Of a DNA stretch of 64,000 nucleotides, positions 49,301-63,110 are shown piece after piece. The notes beneath the pieces were generated by a model. That model had not been told where the DNA came from, made no database searches, and saw nothing but the letters and a program-made list of their open reading frames with translations. The stretch spans positions 5,280,294 to 5,344,293 of the forward strand of contig OZ024759.1 of the NCBI GenBank assembly GCA_964016885.1. Reading direction: 5' to 3'. Origin of the DNA: Eledone cirrhosa. Its lineage: Eukaryota > Mollusca > Cephalopoda > Octopoda > Eledonidae. The stretch's first letter is position 1. Each line of letters starts with the position of its first letter. Made by a program: the position numbers and the translations under genes.

Positions 49301-52300
49301 CACCAACCAGATTTAGTGTGGGGTTGCGAGGTTTTTACCGTGTTGCCTACACGGCCACATTACAGCGTGGACTCTCTGGCGGGTTTTCTACGGCTGGATG
49401 CCCTTCCTAACACCAACCACATTTACAGTGTGGGGCTGGGAGGTTTTTACCGTGTTGCCTACACGGCCACATTACAGCGTGGACTGTCTGGCGGGTTTTC
49501 TACAGCTGGATGCCCTTCCTAACACCAACCAGATTTACAGTGTGGCGCTGGGAGGTTTTTACCGTGTTGCCTACACGACCACATTACAGCATGGACTGTC
49601 TGGCGGGTTTTCTACAGCTGGATGCTCTTCCTAACACCAACCGCATTTACAGTGTGGACTGAGAGGTTTTTACCGTGTTGCCTACACGGCCACATTACAG
49701 CGTGGACTGTCTGGCGGGTTTTCTACGGCTGGATGCCCTTCCTAACACCAACCACATTTACAGTGTGGGCTGGGAGGTTTTTACCGTGTTGCCTACACGG
49801 CCACATTACAGCGTGGACTGTCTGGCGGGTTTTCTACAGCTGGATGCCCTTCCTAACACCAACTACGCTTACAGTGTGGAACTGGGAGGTTTTTTCCGTG
49901 TTGCCTACACGGCCACATTACAGCGTGGACTGTCTGGCGGGTTTTCTACAGCTGGATGCCCTTCCTAACACCAACCACATTTACAGTGTGGACTGGGAGA
50001 TTTTTACCGTGTTGCCTACACGGCCACATTACAGCGTGGACTGTCTGGCGGGTTTTCTACGGCTAGATGCCCTTCCTAACACCAACCACATTTACAGTGT
50101 GGACTGGGAGGTTTTTACCGTGTTGCCTACACGGCCACATTACAGCGTGGACTGTCTGGCGGGTTTTCTACGGCTGGATGCCCTTCCTAACACAACCACA
50201 TTTACAGTGTGGACTGGGAGGTTTTTACCGTGTTGCCTACAAGGCCACATTACAGCGTGGACTGTCTGGCGGGTTTTCTACGGCTGGATGCCCTTCCTAA
50301 CACCAACCACATTTACATTGTGGAATGGGAGATTTTTACCGTGTTGCCTACACGGCCACATTACAGCGTGGACTGACTGGCGGGTTTTCTACAGCTTGAT
50401 GCTCTTCCTAACACCAACCACATTTACAGTGTGGACTGGGAGATTTTTACCGTGTTGCCTACACGGCCACATTACAGCGTGGACTGTCTGGCGGGTCTTC
50501 TACGGCTGGATGCCCTTCCTAACACCAACCACATTTAGTGTGGGGTTGCGAGGTTTTTACCGTGTTGCCTACACGGCCACATTACAGCGTGGACTGTCTG
50601 GCGGGTTTTCTACGGCTGGATGCCCTTCCTAACACCAACCACATTTACAGTGTGGGGCTGGGAAGTTTTTAGCGTGTTGCCTACACGGCCACATTACAGC
50701 GTGGACTGTCTGGCAGGTTTTCTACAGCTGGATGCCCTTCCTAACACCAACCACATTTACAGTGTGGACTGGGAGATTTTTACCGTGTTGCCTACACGGC
50801 CACATTACAGCGTGGACTGTCTGGCGGGTTTTCTATGGCTGGATGCCCTTCCTAACACCAACCACATTTACAGTGTGGACTGGGATGTTTTTACCGTGTT
50901 GCCTACACGGCCACATTACAGCGTGGACTGTCTGGCGGGTTTTCTACGGCTGGATGCCCTTCCTAACACCAACCAGATTTAGTGTGGGGTTGCGAGATTT
51001 TTACCGTGTTGCCTACACGGCCACATTACAGCGTGGACTCTCTGGCGGGTTTTCTACGGCTGGATGCCCTTCCTAACACCAACCACATTTACAGTGTGGG
51101 GCTGGGAGGTTTTTACCGTGTTGCCTACACGGCCACATTACAGCGTGGACTGTCTGGCGGGTTTTCTACAGCTGGATGCCCTTCCTAACACCAACCACAT
51201 TTACAGTGTGGCGCTGGGAGGTTTTTACCGTGTTGCCTACACGACCACATTACAGCATGGACTGTCTGGCGGGTTTTCTACAGCTGGATGCTCTTCCTAA
51301 CACCAACCACATTTACAGTGTGGACTGAGAGGTTTTTACCGTGTTGCCTACACGGCCACATTACAGCGTGGACTGTCTGGCAGGTTTTCTACGGCTGGAT
51401 GCCTTTCCTAACACCAACCACATTTACAGTGTGGGGCTGGGAGGTTTTTACCGTGTTGCCTACACGGCCACATTACAACGTGGATTGTCTGGCGGGTTTT
51501 CTACAGCTGGATGCCCTTCCTAACACCAACCACATTTACAGTGTGGACTGGGAGATTTTTACCGTGTTGCCTACACGGCCACATTACAGCGTGGACTGTC
51601 TGGCGGGTTTTCTACGGCTGGATGCCCTTCCTAACACCAACCACATTTACAGTGTGGACTGGGAGGTTTTTACCGTGTTGCCTACACGGCCATATTATAG
51701 CGTGGACTGTCTGGCGGGTTTTCTACAGCTGGATGCTCTTCCTAACACCAACCACATTTACAGTGTGGACTGAGAGGTTTTTACCGTGTTACCTACACGG
51801 CCACATTACAGCGTGGACTGACTGGCGAGTTTTCTACAGCTGGATGCCCTTCCTAACACCAACCACATTTACAGTGTGGACTGGGAGGTTTTTACCGTGT
51901 TGCCTACACGGCCACATTACAGCGTGGACTGTCTGGCGGGTTTTCTACGGCTGGATGCCCTTCCTAACACCAACCAGATTTAGTGTGGGGTTGCGAGGTT
52001 TTTACCGTGTTGCCTACACGGCCACATTACAGCGTGGACTGTCTGGCGGGTTTTCTACGGCTGGATACCCTTCCTAACACCAACCACATTTACAGTGTGG
52101 GGCTGGGAGGTTTTTACCGTGTTGCCTACACGGCCACATTACAGCGTGGACTCTCTGGCGGGTTTTCTACGGCTGGATGCCCTTCCTAACACCAACCACA
52201 TTTATAGTGTGGGGCTGGGAGGTTTTTACCGTGTTGCCTACACGGCCACATTACAGCGTGGACTGTCTGGCGGGTTTTCTACGGCTGGATGCCCTTCCTA

Positions 52301-55300
52301 ACACCAACCAGATTTAGTGTGGGGTTGCGAGATTTTTACCGTGTTGCCTACACGGCCACATTACAGCGTGGACTGTCTGGCGGGTTTTCTACGGCTGGAT
52401 GCCCTTCCTAACACCAACCACATTTACAGTGTGGGCTGGGAGGTTTTTACCGTGTTGCCTACACGGCCACATTACAGCGTGGACTGTCTGGCGGGTTTTC
52501 TACGGCTGGATGCCCTTCCTAACACCAACCAGATTTAGTGTGGGGTTGCGAGGTTTTTACCGTGTTGCCTACACGGCCACATTACAGCGTGGACTCTCTG
52601 GCGGGTTTTCTACGGCTGGATGCCCTTCCTAACTCCAACCACATTTACAGTGTGGGGCTGGGAGGTTTTTACCGTGTTGCCTACACGGCCACATTACAGC
52701 GTGGACTGTCTGGCGGGTTTTCTACAGCTGGATGCCCTTCCTAACACCAACCAGATTTACAGTGTGGCGCTGGGAGGTTTTTACCGTGTTGCCTACACGA
52801 CCACATTACAGCATGGACTGTCTGGCGGGTTTTCTACAGCTGGATGCTCTTCCTAACACCAACCGCATTTACAGTGTGGACTGAGAGGTTTTTACCGTGT
52901 TGCCTACACGGCCACATTACAGCGTGGACTGTCTGGCGGGTTTTCTACGGCTGGATGCCCTTCCTAACACCAACCACATTTACAGTGTGGGCTGGGAGGT
53001 TTTTACCGTGTTGCCTACACGGCCACATTACAGCGTGGACTGTCTGGCGGGTTTTCTACAGCTGGATGCCCTTCCTAACACCAACTACGCTTACAGTGTG
53101 GAACTGGGAGGTTTTTTCCGTGTTGCCTACACGGCCACATTACAGCGTGGACTGTCTGGCGGGTTTTCTACAGCTGGATGCCCTTCCTAACACCAACCAC
53201 ATTTACAGTGTGGACTGGGAGATTTTTACCGTGTTGCCTACACGGCCACATTACAGCGTGGACTGTCTGGCGGGTTTTCTACGGCTGGATGCCCTTCCTA
53301 ACACCAACCACATTTACAGTGTGGACTGGGAGGTTTTTACCGTGTTGCCTACACGGCCACATTACAGCGTGGACTGTCTGGCGGGTTTTCTACGGCTGGA
53401 TGCCCTTCCTAACACAACCACATTTACAGTGTGGACTGGGAGGTTTTTACCGTGTTGCCTACAAGGCCACATTACAGCGTGGACTGTCTGGCGGGTTTTC
53501 TACGGCTGGATGCCCTTCCTAACACCAACCACATTTACAGTGTGGAATGGGAGATTTTTACCGTGTTGCCTACACGGCCACATTACAGCGTGGACTGTCT
53601 GGCCGGTCTTCTACGGCTGGATGCCCTTCCTAACACCAACCACATTTAGTGTGGGGTTGCGAGGTTTTTACCGTGTTGCCTACACGGCCACATTACAGCG
53701 TGGACTGTCTGGCGGGTTTTCTACGGCTGGATGCCCTTCCTAACACCAACCACATTTACAGTGTGGGTATGGCAAGTTTTTAGCGTGTTGCCTACACGGC
53801 CACATTACAGCGTGGACTGTCTGGCAGGTTTTCTACAGCTGGATGCCCTTCCTAACACCAACCACATTTACAGTGTGGACTGGGAGATTTTTACCGTGTT
53901 GCCTACACGGCCACATTACAGCGTGGACTGTCTGGCGGGTTTTCTATGGCTGGATGCCCTTCCTAACACCAACCACATTTACAGTGTGGACTGGGATGTT
54001 TTTACCGTGTTGCCTACACGGCCACATTACAGCGTGGACTGTCTGGCGGGTTTTCTACGGCTGGATGCCCTTCCTAACACCAACCAGACTTAGTGTGGGG
54101 TTGCGAGATTTGTACCGTGTTGCCTACACGGCCACATTACAGCGTGGACTCTCTGGCGGGTTTTCTACGGCTGGATGCCCTTCCTAACACCAACCACATT
54201 TACAGTGTGGGGCTGGGAGGTTTTTACAGTGTTGCCTACACGGCCACATTACAGCGTGGACTGTCTGGCGGGTTTTCTACAGCTGGATGCCCTTCCTAAC
54301 ACCAACCACATTTACAGTGTGGGGCTGGGAGGTTTTTACCGTGTTGCCTACACGGCCACATTACAACGTGGATTGTCTGGCGGGTTTTCTACAGCTGGAT
54401 GCCCTTCCTAACACCAACCACATTTACAGTGTGGACTGGGAGATTTTTACCGTGTTGCCTACACGGCCACATTACAGCGTGGACTGTCTGGCGGGTTTTC
54501 TACGGCTGGATGCCCTTCCTAACACCAACCACATTTACAGTGTGGACTGGGAGGTTTTTACCGTGTTGCCTACACGGCCACATTACAGCGTGGACTGTCT
54601 GGCGGGTTTTCTACGGCTGGATGCTCTTCCTAACACCAACCACATTTACAGTGTGGACTGGGAGATTTTTACCGTGTTGCCTACAAGGCCACATTACAGC
54701 GTGGACTGTCTGGCGGGTTTTCTACGGCTGGATGCCCTTCCTAACACCAACCACATTTCATTGTGGACTGGGAGATTTTTACCGTGTTGCCTACACGGCC
54801 ACATTACAGCGTGGACTGACTGGCGGGTTTTCTACAGCTGGATGCTCTTCCTAACACCAACCACATTTACAGTGTGGACTGGGAGATTTTTACCGTGTTG
54901 CCTACACGGCCACATTACAGCGTGGACTGTCTGGCGGGTTTTCTACGGCTGGATGCCCTTCCTAACACCAACCACATTTACAGTGTGGGGCTGGGAGGTT
55001 TTTACCGTGTTGCCTACACGGCCACATTACAGCGTGGACTGTCTGGCGGGTTTTCTACGGCTGGATGCCCTTCCTAACACCAACCACATTTACAGTGTGG
55101 GCTGGGAGGTTTTTACCGTGTTGCCTACACGGCCACATTACAGCGTGGACTGTCTGGCGGGTTTTCTACAGCTGGATGCCCTTCCTAACACCAACCACAT
55201 TTACAGTGTGGACTGGGAGATTTTTACCGTGGTGCCTACACGGCCACATTACAGCGTGGACTGTCTGGCGGGTTTTCTACAGCTGGATGCCCTTCCTAAC

Positions 55301-58300
55301 ACCAACCACATTTACAGTGTGGACTGGGAGGTTTTTACCGTGTTGCCTACACGGCCACATTACAGCGTGGACTGTCTGGCGGGTTTTCTACGGCTGGATG
55401 CCCTTCCTAACACCAACCACATTTACAGTGTGGACTGGGAGGTTTTTACCGTGTTGCCTACACGGCCACATTACAGCGTGGACTGTCTGGCGGGTTTTCT
55501 ACGGCTGGATGCCCTTCCTAACACCAACCACATTTACAGTGTGGACTGGGAGATTTTTACCGTGTTGCCTACACGGCCACATTACAGTGTGGATGTCTGG
55601 CGGGTTTTCTACGGCTGGATGCCCTTCCTAACACGAACTACGTTTACAGTGTCTAACTGGGAGGTTTTTACCGTGTTGCCTACACGGCCACATTACAGCG
55701 TGGACTGTCTGGCGGGTTTTCTACGGCTGGATGCCCTTCCTAACACCAACCACATTTACAGTGTGGGCTGGGAGGTTTTTACCGTGTTGCCTACACGGCC
55801 ACAATACAGCGTGGACTGTCTGGCGGGTTTTCTACAGCTGGATGCCCTTCCTAACACCAACTACGGTTACAGTGTGGAACTGGGAGGTTTTTTCCGTGTT
55901 GCCTACACGGCCACATTACAGCGTGGACTGTCTGGCGGGTTTTCTACAGCTGGATGCCCTTCCTAACACCAACCACATTTACAGTGTGGACTGGGAGATT
56001 TTTACCGTGTTGCCTACACGGCCACATTACAGCGTGGACTGTCTGGCGGGTTTTCTACGGCTGGATGCCCTTCCTAACACAAACCACATTTACAGTGTGG
56101 ACTGGGAGGTTTTTACCGTGTTGCCTACACGGCCACATTACAGCGTGGACTGTCTGGCGGGTTTTCTACGGCTGGATGCCATTCCTAACACCAACCACAT
56201 TTACAGTGTGGACTGGGAGGTTTTTACCGTGTTGCCTACAAGGCCACATTACAGCGTGGACTGTCTGGCGGGTTTTCTACGGCTGGATGCCCTTCCTAAC
56301 ACCAACCACATTTACATTGTGGACTGGGAGATTTTTACCGTGTTGCCTACACGGCCACATTACAGCGTGGACTGACTGGCGGGTTTTCTACAGCTGGATG
56401 CTCTTCCTAACACCAACCACATTTACAGTGTGGACTGGGAGATTTTTACCGTGTTGCCTACACGGCCACATTACAGCGTGGACTGTCTGGCGGGTCTTCT
56501 ACGGCTGGATGCCCTTCCTAACACCAACCACATTTAGTGTGGGGTTGGGAGGTTTTTACCGTGTTGCCTACACGGCCACATTACAGCGTGGACTGTCTGG
56601 CGGGTTTTCTACGGCTGGATGCCCTTCCTAACACCAACCACATTTACAGTGTGGGCTGGGACGTTTTTACCGTGTTGCCTACACGGCCACATTACAGCGT
56701 GGACTGTCTGGCGGGTTTTCTACGGCTGGATGCCCTTCCTAACACCAACCAGATTTAGTGTGGGGTTGCGAGGTTTTTACCGTGTTGCCTACACGGCCAC
56801 ATTACAGCGTGGACTCTCTGGCGGGTTTTCTACGGCTGGATGCCCTTCCTAACACCAACCACATTTACAGTGTGGGGCTGGGAGGTTTTTACCGTGTTGC
56901 CTACACGGCCACATTACAGCGTGGACTGTCTGGCGGGTTTTCTACAGCTGGATGCCCTTCCTAACACCAACCAGATTTACAGTGTGGCGCTGGGAGGTTT
57001 TTACCGTGTTGCCTACACGACCACATTACAGCATGGACTGTCTGGCGGGTTTTCTACAGCTGGATGCTCTTCCTAACACCAACCGCATTTACAGTGTGGA
57101 CTGAGAGGTTTTTACCGTGTTGCCTACACGGCCACATTACAGCGTGGACTGTCTGGCGGGTTTTCTACGGCTGGATGCCCTTCCTAACACCAACCACATT
57201 TACAGTGTGGGCTGGGAGGTTTTTACCGTGTTGCCTACACGGCCACATTACAGCGTGGACTGTCTGGCGGGTTTTCTACAGCTGGATGCCCTTCCTAACA
57301 CCAACTACGCTTACAGTGTGGAACTGGGAGGTTTTTTCCGTGTTGCCTACACGGCCACATTACAGCGTGGACTGTCTGGCGGGTTTTCTACAGCTGGATG
57401 CCCTTCCTAACACCAACCACATTTACAGTGTGGACTGGGAGATTTTTACCGTGTTGCCTACACGGCCACATTACAGCGTGGACTGTCTGGCGGGTTTTCT
57501 ACGGCTAGATGCCCTTCCTAACACCAACCACATTTACAGTGTGGACTGGGAGGTTTTTACCGTGTTGCCTACACGGCCACATTACAGCGTGGACTGTCTG
57601 GCGGGTTTTCTACGGCTGGATGCCCTTCCTAACACAACCACATTTACAGTGTGGACTGGGAGGTTTTTACCGTGTTGCCTACAAGGCCACATTACAGCGT
57701 GGACTGTCTGGCGGGTTTTCTACGGCTGGATGCCCTTCCTAACACCAACCACATTTACATTGTGGAATGGGAGATTTTTACCGTGTTGCCTACACGGCCA
57801 CATTACAGCGTGGACTGACTGGCGGGTTTTCTACAGCTGGATGCTCTTCCTAACACCAACCACATTTACAGTGTGGACTGGGAGATTTTTACCGTGTTGC
57901 CTACACGGCCACATTACAGCGTGGACTGTCTGGCGGGTCTTCTACGGCTGGATGCCCTTCCTAACACCAACCACATTTAGTGTGGGGTTGCGAGGTTTTT
58001 ACCGTGTTGCCTACACGGCCACATTACAGCGTGGACTGTCTGGCGGGTTTTCTATGGCTGGATGCCCTTCCTAACACCAACCACATTTACAGTGTGGACT
58101 GGGATGTTTTTACCGTGTTGCCTACACGGCCACATTACAGCGTGGACTGTCTGGCGGGTTTTCTACGGCTGGATGCCCTTCCTAACACCAACCAGATTTA
58201 GTGTGGGGTTGCGAGATTTTTACCGTGTTGCCTACACGGCCACATTACAGCGTGGACTCTCTGGCGGGTTTTCTACGGCTGGATGCCCTTCCTAACACCA

Positions 58301-59490
58301 ACCACATTTACAGTGTGGGGCTGGGAGGTTTTTACCGTGTTGCCTACACGGCCACATTACAGCGTGGACTGTCTGGCGGGTTTTCTACAGCTGGATGCCC
58401 TTCCTAACACCAACCACATTTACAGTGTGGCGCTGGGAGGTTTTTACCGTGTTGCCTACACGACCACATTACAGCATGGACTGTCTGGCGGGTTTTCTAC
58501 AGCTGGATGCTCTTCCTAACACCAACCACATTTACAGTGTGGACTGAGAGGTTTTTACCGTGTTGCCTACACGGCCACATTACAGCGTGGACTGTCTGGC
58601 AGGTTTTCTACGGCTGGATGCCTTTCCTAACACCAACCACATTTACAGTGTGGGGCTGGGAGGTTTTTACCGTGTTGCCTACACGGCCACATTACAACGT
58701 GGATTGTCTGGCGGGTTTTCTACAGCTGGATGCCCTTCCTAACACCAACCACATTTACAGTGTGGACTGGGAGATTTTTACCGTGTTGCCTACACGGCCA
58801 CATTACAGCGTGGACTGTCTGGCGGGTTTTCTACGGCTGGATGCCCTTCCTAACACCAACCACATTTACAGTGTGGACTGGGAGGTTTTTACCGTGTTGC
58901 CTACACGGCCATATTATAGCGTGGACTGTCTGGCGGGTTTTCTACAGCTGGATGCTCTTCCTAACACCAACCACATTTACAGTGTGGACTGAGAGGTTTT
59001 TACCGTGTTACCTACACGGCCACATTACAGCGTGGACTGACTGGCGAGTTTTCTACAGCTGGATGCCCTTCCTAACACCAACCACATTTACAGTGTGGAC
59101 TGGGAGGTTTTTACCGTGTTGCCTACACGGCCACATTACAGCGTGGACTGTCTGGCGGGTTTTCTACGGCTGGATGCCCTTCCTAACACCAACCACATTT
59201 ACAGTGTGGACTGGGAGGTTTTTACCGTGTTGCCTACACGGCCACATTACAGCGTGGACTGTCTGGCGGGTTTTCTACGGCTGGATACCCTTCCTAACAC
59301 CAACCACATTTACAGTGTGGGGCTGGGAGGTTTTTACCGTGTTGCCTACACGGCCACATTACAGCGTGGACTCTCTGGCGGGTTTTCTACGGCTGGATGC
59401 CCTTCCTAACACCAACCACATTTATAGTGTGGGGCTGGGAGGTTTTTACCGTGTTGCCTACACGGCCACATTACAGCGTGGACTGTCTGG
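40380..59490. repeat. 13.2-kb higher-order duplication within the array
   Basis: Variants at about 40380-45000 recur 13218 bp downstream (41069/54287, 41656/54874, 42736/55954, 43846/57064, 44291/57509). After about 58 kb the offset becomes 12995, so two units (223 bp) were lost in the downstream copy. An extra 891-bp (8-unit) duplication lies at 58730/59621. Confidence 0.8.
42523..54074. repeat. Tandem 5776-bp higher-order duplication within the array
   Basis: Variant patterns at 42523-48298 recur at 48299-54074 with a constant offset of 5776 bp (52 units). Marker variants lie at 43846/49622, 45512/51288, 46207/51983, 47068/52844 and 47955/53731. Boundaries are good to roughly one unit. Confidence 0.85.
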
Positions 59491-62400
59491 CGGGTTTTCT
59501 ACAGCTGGATGCCCTTCCTAACACCAACCACATTTACAGTGTGGGGCTGGGAGGTTTTTACCGTGTTGCCTACACGGCCACATTACAACGTGGATTGTCT
59601 GGCGGGTTTTCTACAGCTGGATGCCCTTCCTAACACCAACCACATTTACAGTGTGGACTGGGAGATTTTTACCGTGTTGCCTACACGGCCACATTACAGC
59701 GTGGACTGTCTGGCGGGTTTTCTACGGCTGGATGCCCTTCCTAACACCAACCACATTTACAGTGTGGACTGGGAGGTTTTTACCGTGTTGCCTACACGGC
59801 CACATTATAGCGTGGACTGTCTGGCGGGTTTTCTACAGCTGGATGCTCTTCCTAACACCAACCACATTTACAGTGTGGACTGAGAGGTTTTTACCGTGTT
59901 ACCTACACGGCCACATTACAGCGTGGACTGACTGGCGAGTTTTCTACAGCTGGATGCCCTTCCTAACACCAACCACATTTACAGTGTGGACTGGGAGGTT
60001 TTTACCGTGTTGCCTACACGGCCACATTACAGCGTGGACTGTCTGGCGGGTTTTCTACGGCTGGATGCCCTTCCTAACACCAACCAGATTTAGTGTGGGG
60101 TTGCGAGGTTTTTACCGTGTTGCCTACACGGCCACATTACAGCGTGGACTGTCTGGCGGGTTTTCTACGGCTGGATGCCCTTCCTAACACCAACCACATT
60201 TACAGTGTGGGGCTGGGAGGTTTTTACCGTGTTGCCTACACGGCCACATTACAGCGTGGACTGTCTGGCGGGTTTTCTACAGCTGGATGCCCTTCCTAAC
60301 ACCAACCACATTTACAGTGTGGGGCTGGGAGGTTTTTACCGTGTTGCCTACACGAACACATTACAGCATGGACTGTCTGGCGGGTTTTCTACAGCTGGAT
60401 GCTCTTCTTAACACCAACCACATTTACAGTGTGGACTGAGAGGTTTTTACCGTGTTACCTACACGGCCACATTACAGCGTGGACTGACTGGCTGGTTTTC
60501 TACAGCTGGATGCCCTTCCTAACACCAACCACATTTACAGTGTGGACTGGGAGGTTTTTACCGTGTTGCCTACACGGCCACATTACAGCGTGGACTGTCT
60601 GGCGGGTTTTCTACCGCTGGATGCCCTTCCTAACACCAACCAGATTTAGTGTGGGGTTGTGAGGTTTTTACCGTGTTGCCTACACGGCCACATTACAGCG
60701 TGGACTGTCTGGCGGGTTTTCTACGGCTGGATGCCCTTCCTAACACCAACCACATTTACAGTGTGGACTGGGAGGTTTTTACCGTGTTGCCTACACGGCC
60801 ACATTACAGCGTGGACTGTCTGGCGGGTTTTCTACGGCTGGATGCCCTTCCTAACACCAACCACATTTACAGTGTGGGCTGGGAGGTTTTTACCATGTTG
60901 CCTACACGGCCACATTACAGCGTGGACTGTCTGGCGGGTTTTCTACGGCTGGATGCCCTTCCTAACACCAACCACATTTACAGTGTGGACTGGGAGGTTT
61001 ATACCGTGTTGCCTACACGACCACATTACAGCATGGACTGTCTGGCGGGTTTTCTACAGCTGGATGCTCTTCCTAACACCAACCACATTTACAGTGTGGA
61101 CTGGGAGGTTTTTACCGTGTTGCCTACACGGCCACATTACAGCGTGGACTGTCTGGCGGGTTTTCTACGGCTGGATGCCCTTCCTAACACCAACCAGATT
61201 TAGTGTGGGGTTGCGAGGTTTTTACCGTGTTGCCTACACGGCCACATTACAGCGTGGACTGTCTGGCGGGTTTTCTACGGCTGGATGCCCTTCCTAACAC
61301 CAACCACATTTACAGTGTGGGGCTGGGAGGTTTTTACCGTGTTGCCTACACGGCCACATTACAGCGTGGACTCTCTGGCGGGTTTTCTACGGCTGGATGT
61401 CCTTCCTAACACCAACCACATTTACAGTGTGGGGCTGGGAGGTTTTTACCGTGTTGCCTACACGGCCACATTACAGCGTGGACTGTCTGGCGGGTTTTCT
61501 ACAGCTGGATGCCCTTCCTAACACCAACCACATTTACAGTGTGGGGCTGGGAGGTTTTTACCGTGTTGCCTACACGAACACATTACAGCATGGACTCTCT
61601 GGCGGGTTTTCTACAGCTGGATGCTCTTCTTAACACCAACCACATTTACAGTGTGGACTGAGAGGTTTTTACCGTGTTACCTACACGGCCACATTACAGC
61701 GTGGACTGACTGGCTGGTTTTCTACAGCTGGATGCCCTTCCTAACACCAACCACATTTACAGTGTGGACTGGGAGGTTTTTACCGTGTTGCCTACACGGC
61801 CACATTACAGCGTGGACTGTCTGGCGGGTTTTCTACGGCTGGATGCCCTTCCTAACACCAACCACATTTACAGTGTGGGCTGGGAGGTTTTTACCATGTT
61901 GCCTACACGGCCACATTACAGCGTGGACTGTCTGGCGGGTTTTCTACGGCTGGATGCCCTTCCTAACACCAACCACATTTACAGTGTGGACTGGGAGGTT
62001 TATACCGTGTTGCCTACACGACCACATTACAGCATGGACTGTCTGGCGGGTTTTCTACAGCTGGATGCTCTTCCTAACACCAACCACATTTACAGTGTGG
62101 ACTGAGAGGTTTTTACCGTGTTACCTACACGGCCACATTACAGCGTGGACTGTCTGGCGGGTTTTCTACAGCTGGATGCCCTTCCTAACACCAACCACGT
62201 TTACAGTGTGGAACTGGGAGGTTTTTACCGTGTTACCTACACGGCCACATTACAGCGTGGACTGTCTGGCGGGTTTTCTACAGCTGGATGCCCTTCCTAA
62301 CACCAACCACATTTACAGTGTGGACTGGGAGGTTTTTACTGTGTTACCTACATGGCCACATTACAGCGTGGACTGTCTGGCGAGTTTTCTACAGCTGGAT

Positions 62401-62628
62401 GCCCTTCCTAACACCAACCACATTTACAGTGTGGGGCTGGGAGGTTTTTACCGTGTTGCCTACACGTTCACATTACAGCGTGGACTGTGTGTTTTTTTGT
62501 CGTGACACCTACACGACCTCATTTGTTTCGGCCTGTATGTTGTGGCAGCAACATAACTTTACATTGAAAGGGGCGGTGTGGATATGGGGTGGGGGTGGTG
62601 GGACGGGGGTGTATTTTGTTAGAGGTGC

Positions 62629-63110
62629 CTACTGACTGTAGTAGGTTTTACTTTGTACTTAGGCAAGGCGGGTCTTCTGTATTACTGTGTACCGCCAAAG
62701 ATCTCCGTCCAGTGACATTGTCTTGGAGAGGTGTAAGTGTGTGAGGTCAGAATATATCAAGTCGTCCCAGGTTTTACTGGGTCTGCCTACTCCGTGGCTA
62801 CCGTCTATCTTTATTGCCCTGCTATACAGCTGTCGTCTTTCATGCGCATCACGTGACCATACCAACGTAGTCTTCTCTCGAGTAAACAACATCTGATCCC
62901 TCTTATTTCTAATTTGTCCCTTAGTTCGTTTATGCTTTGCCGTTTGTGCTTTGCTGTTTGTATGCAGGCATCATACAGCCTGCCTTTCATTTTTAGGGAG
63001 AACCCTTTAGCGGCTAATAGTGGTATAAGCTCTCTGAACTTTTTCCATCCAGTTCTGACTCTAGCTACTGTACTTTCAGACCATCCCTCCCCCACTGCTG
63101 ATTTTGTCAC
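62629..63110 (-). pseudogene. LINE C-terminal tail
   Basis: In shifted frames: SESTVARVRTGWKKFRELIP, LLAAKGFSLKMKGRLYDACI, RGIRCCLLERRLRWYGHVMR (62811-63110), then AIKIDGSHGVGRPSKTWDDL, YLHLSKTMSL-type DLTHLHLSKTMSLDGDLW and TRLA followed by TAA at 62659. Ancestrally the frame ran to TAG at 62629-62631, judged by the plus-strand copy (TYSQ stop). Confidence 0.82.

Larger units (their letters stand above)
24001..62488. repeat. 111-bp satellite array, about 345 units, LINE 3' UTR-derived
   Basis: Head-to-tail units: GTTTTTACCGTGTTGCCTAC, ACGGCCACATTACAGCGTGG, ACTGTCTGGCGGGTTTTCTA, CGGCTGGATGCCCTTCCTAA, CACCAACCACATTTACAGTG, TGGACTGGGAG. Units are 111 bp, 112 bp (GGGGCTGGGAG or GGAACTGGGAG at the join) or 110 bp (CATTTAGTGTGGGGTTGCGAG). 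Most differ by a few bases; no other element interrupts the array. Two of three forward frames lack stops in the standard unit and 111 is 37 codons, so long repetitive frames (up to 623 codons, 31548-33419) arise without being genes. The unit is the minus strand of the LINE 3' UTR (about 5095-5205). Block duplications give higher-order structure. Confidence 0.97.

Noticed and set aside
24001..62488. CRISPR array
   Set aside because: There are no alternating repeat and spacer units; the whole 111 bp repeats, in a eukaryotic transposon-rich setting.
24001..62488. Centromeric satellite with a CENP-B-like box
   Set aside because: HOR organisation is suggestive, but I found no CENP-B box pattern in the unit and nothing in sequence alone proves centromere function.
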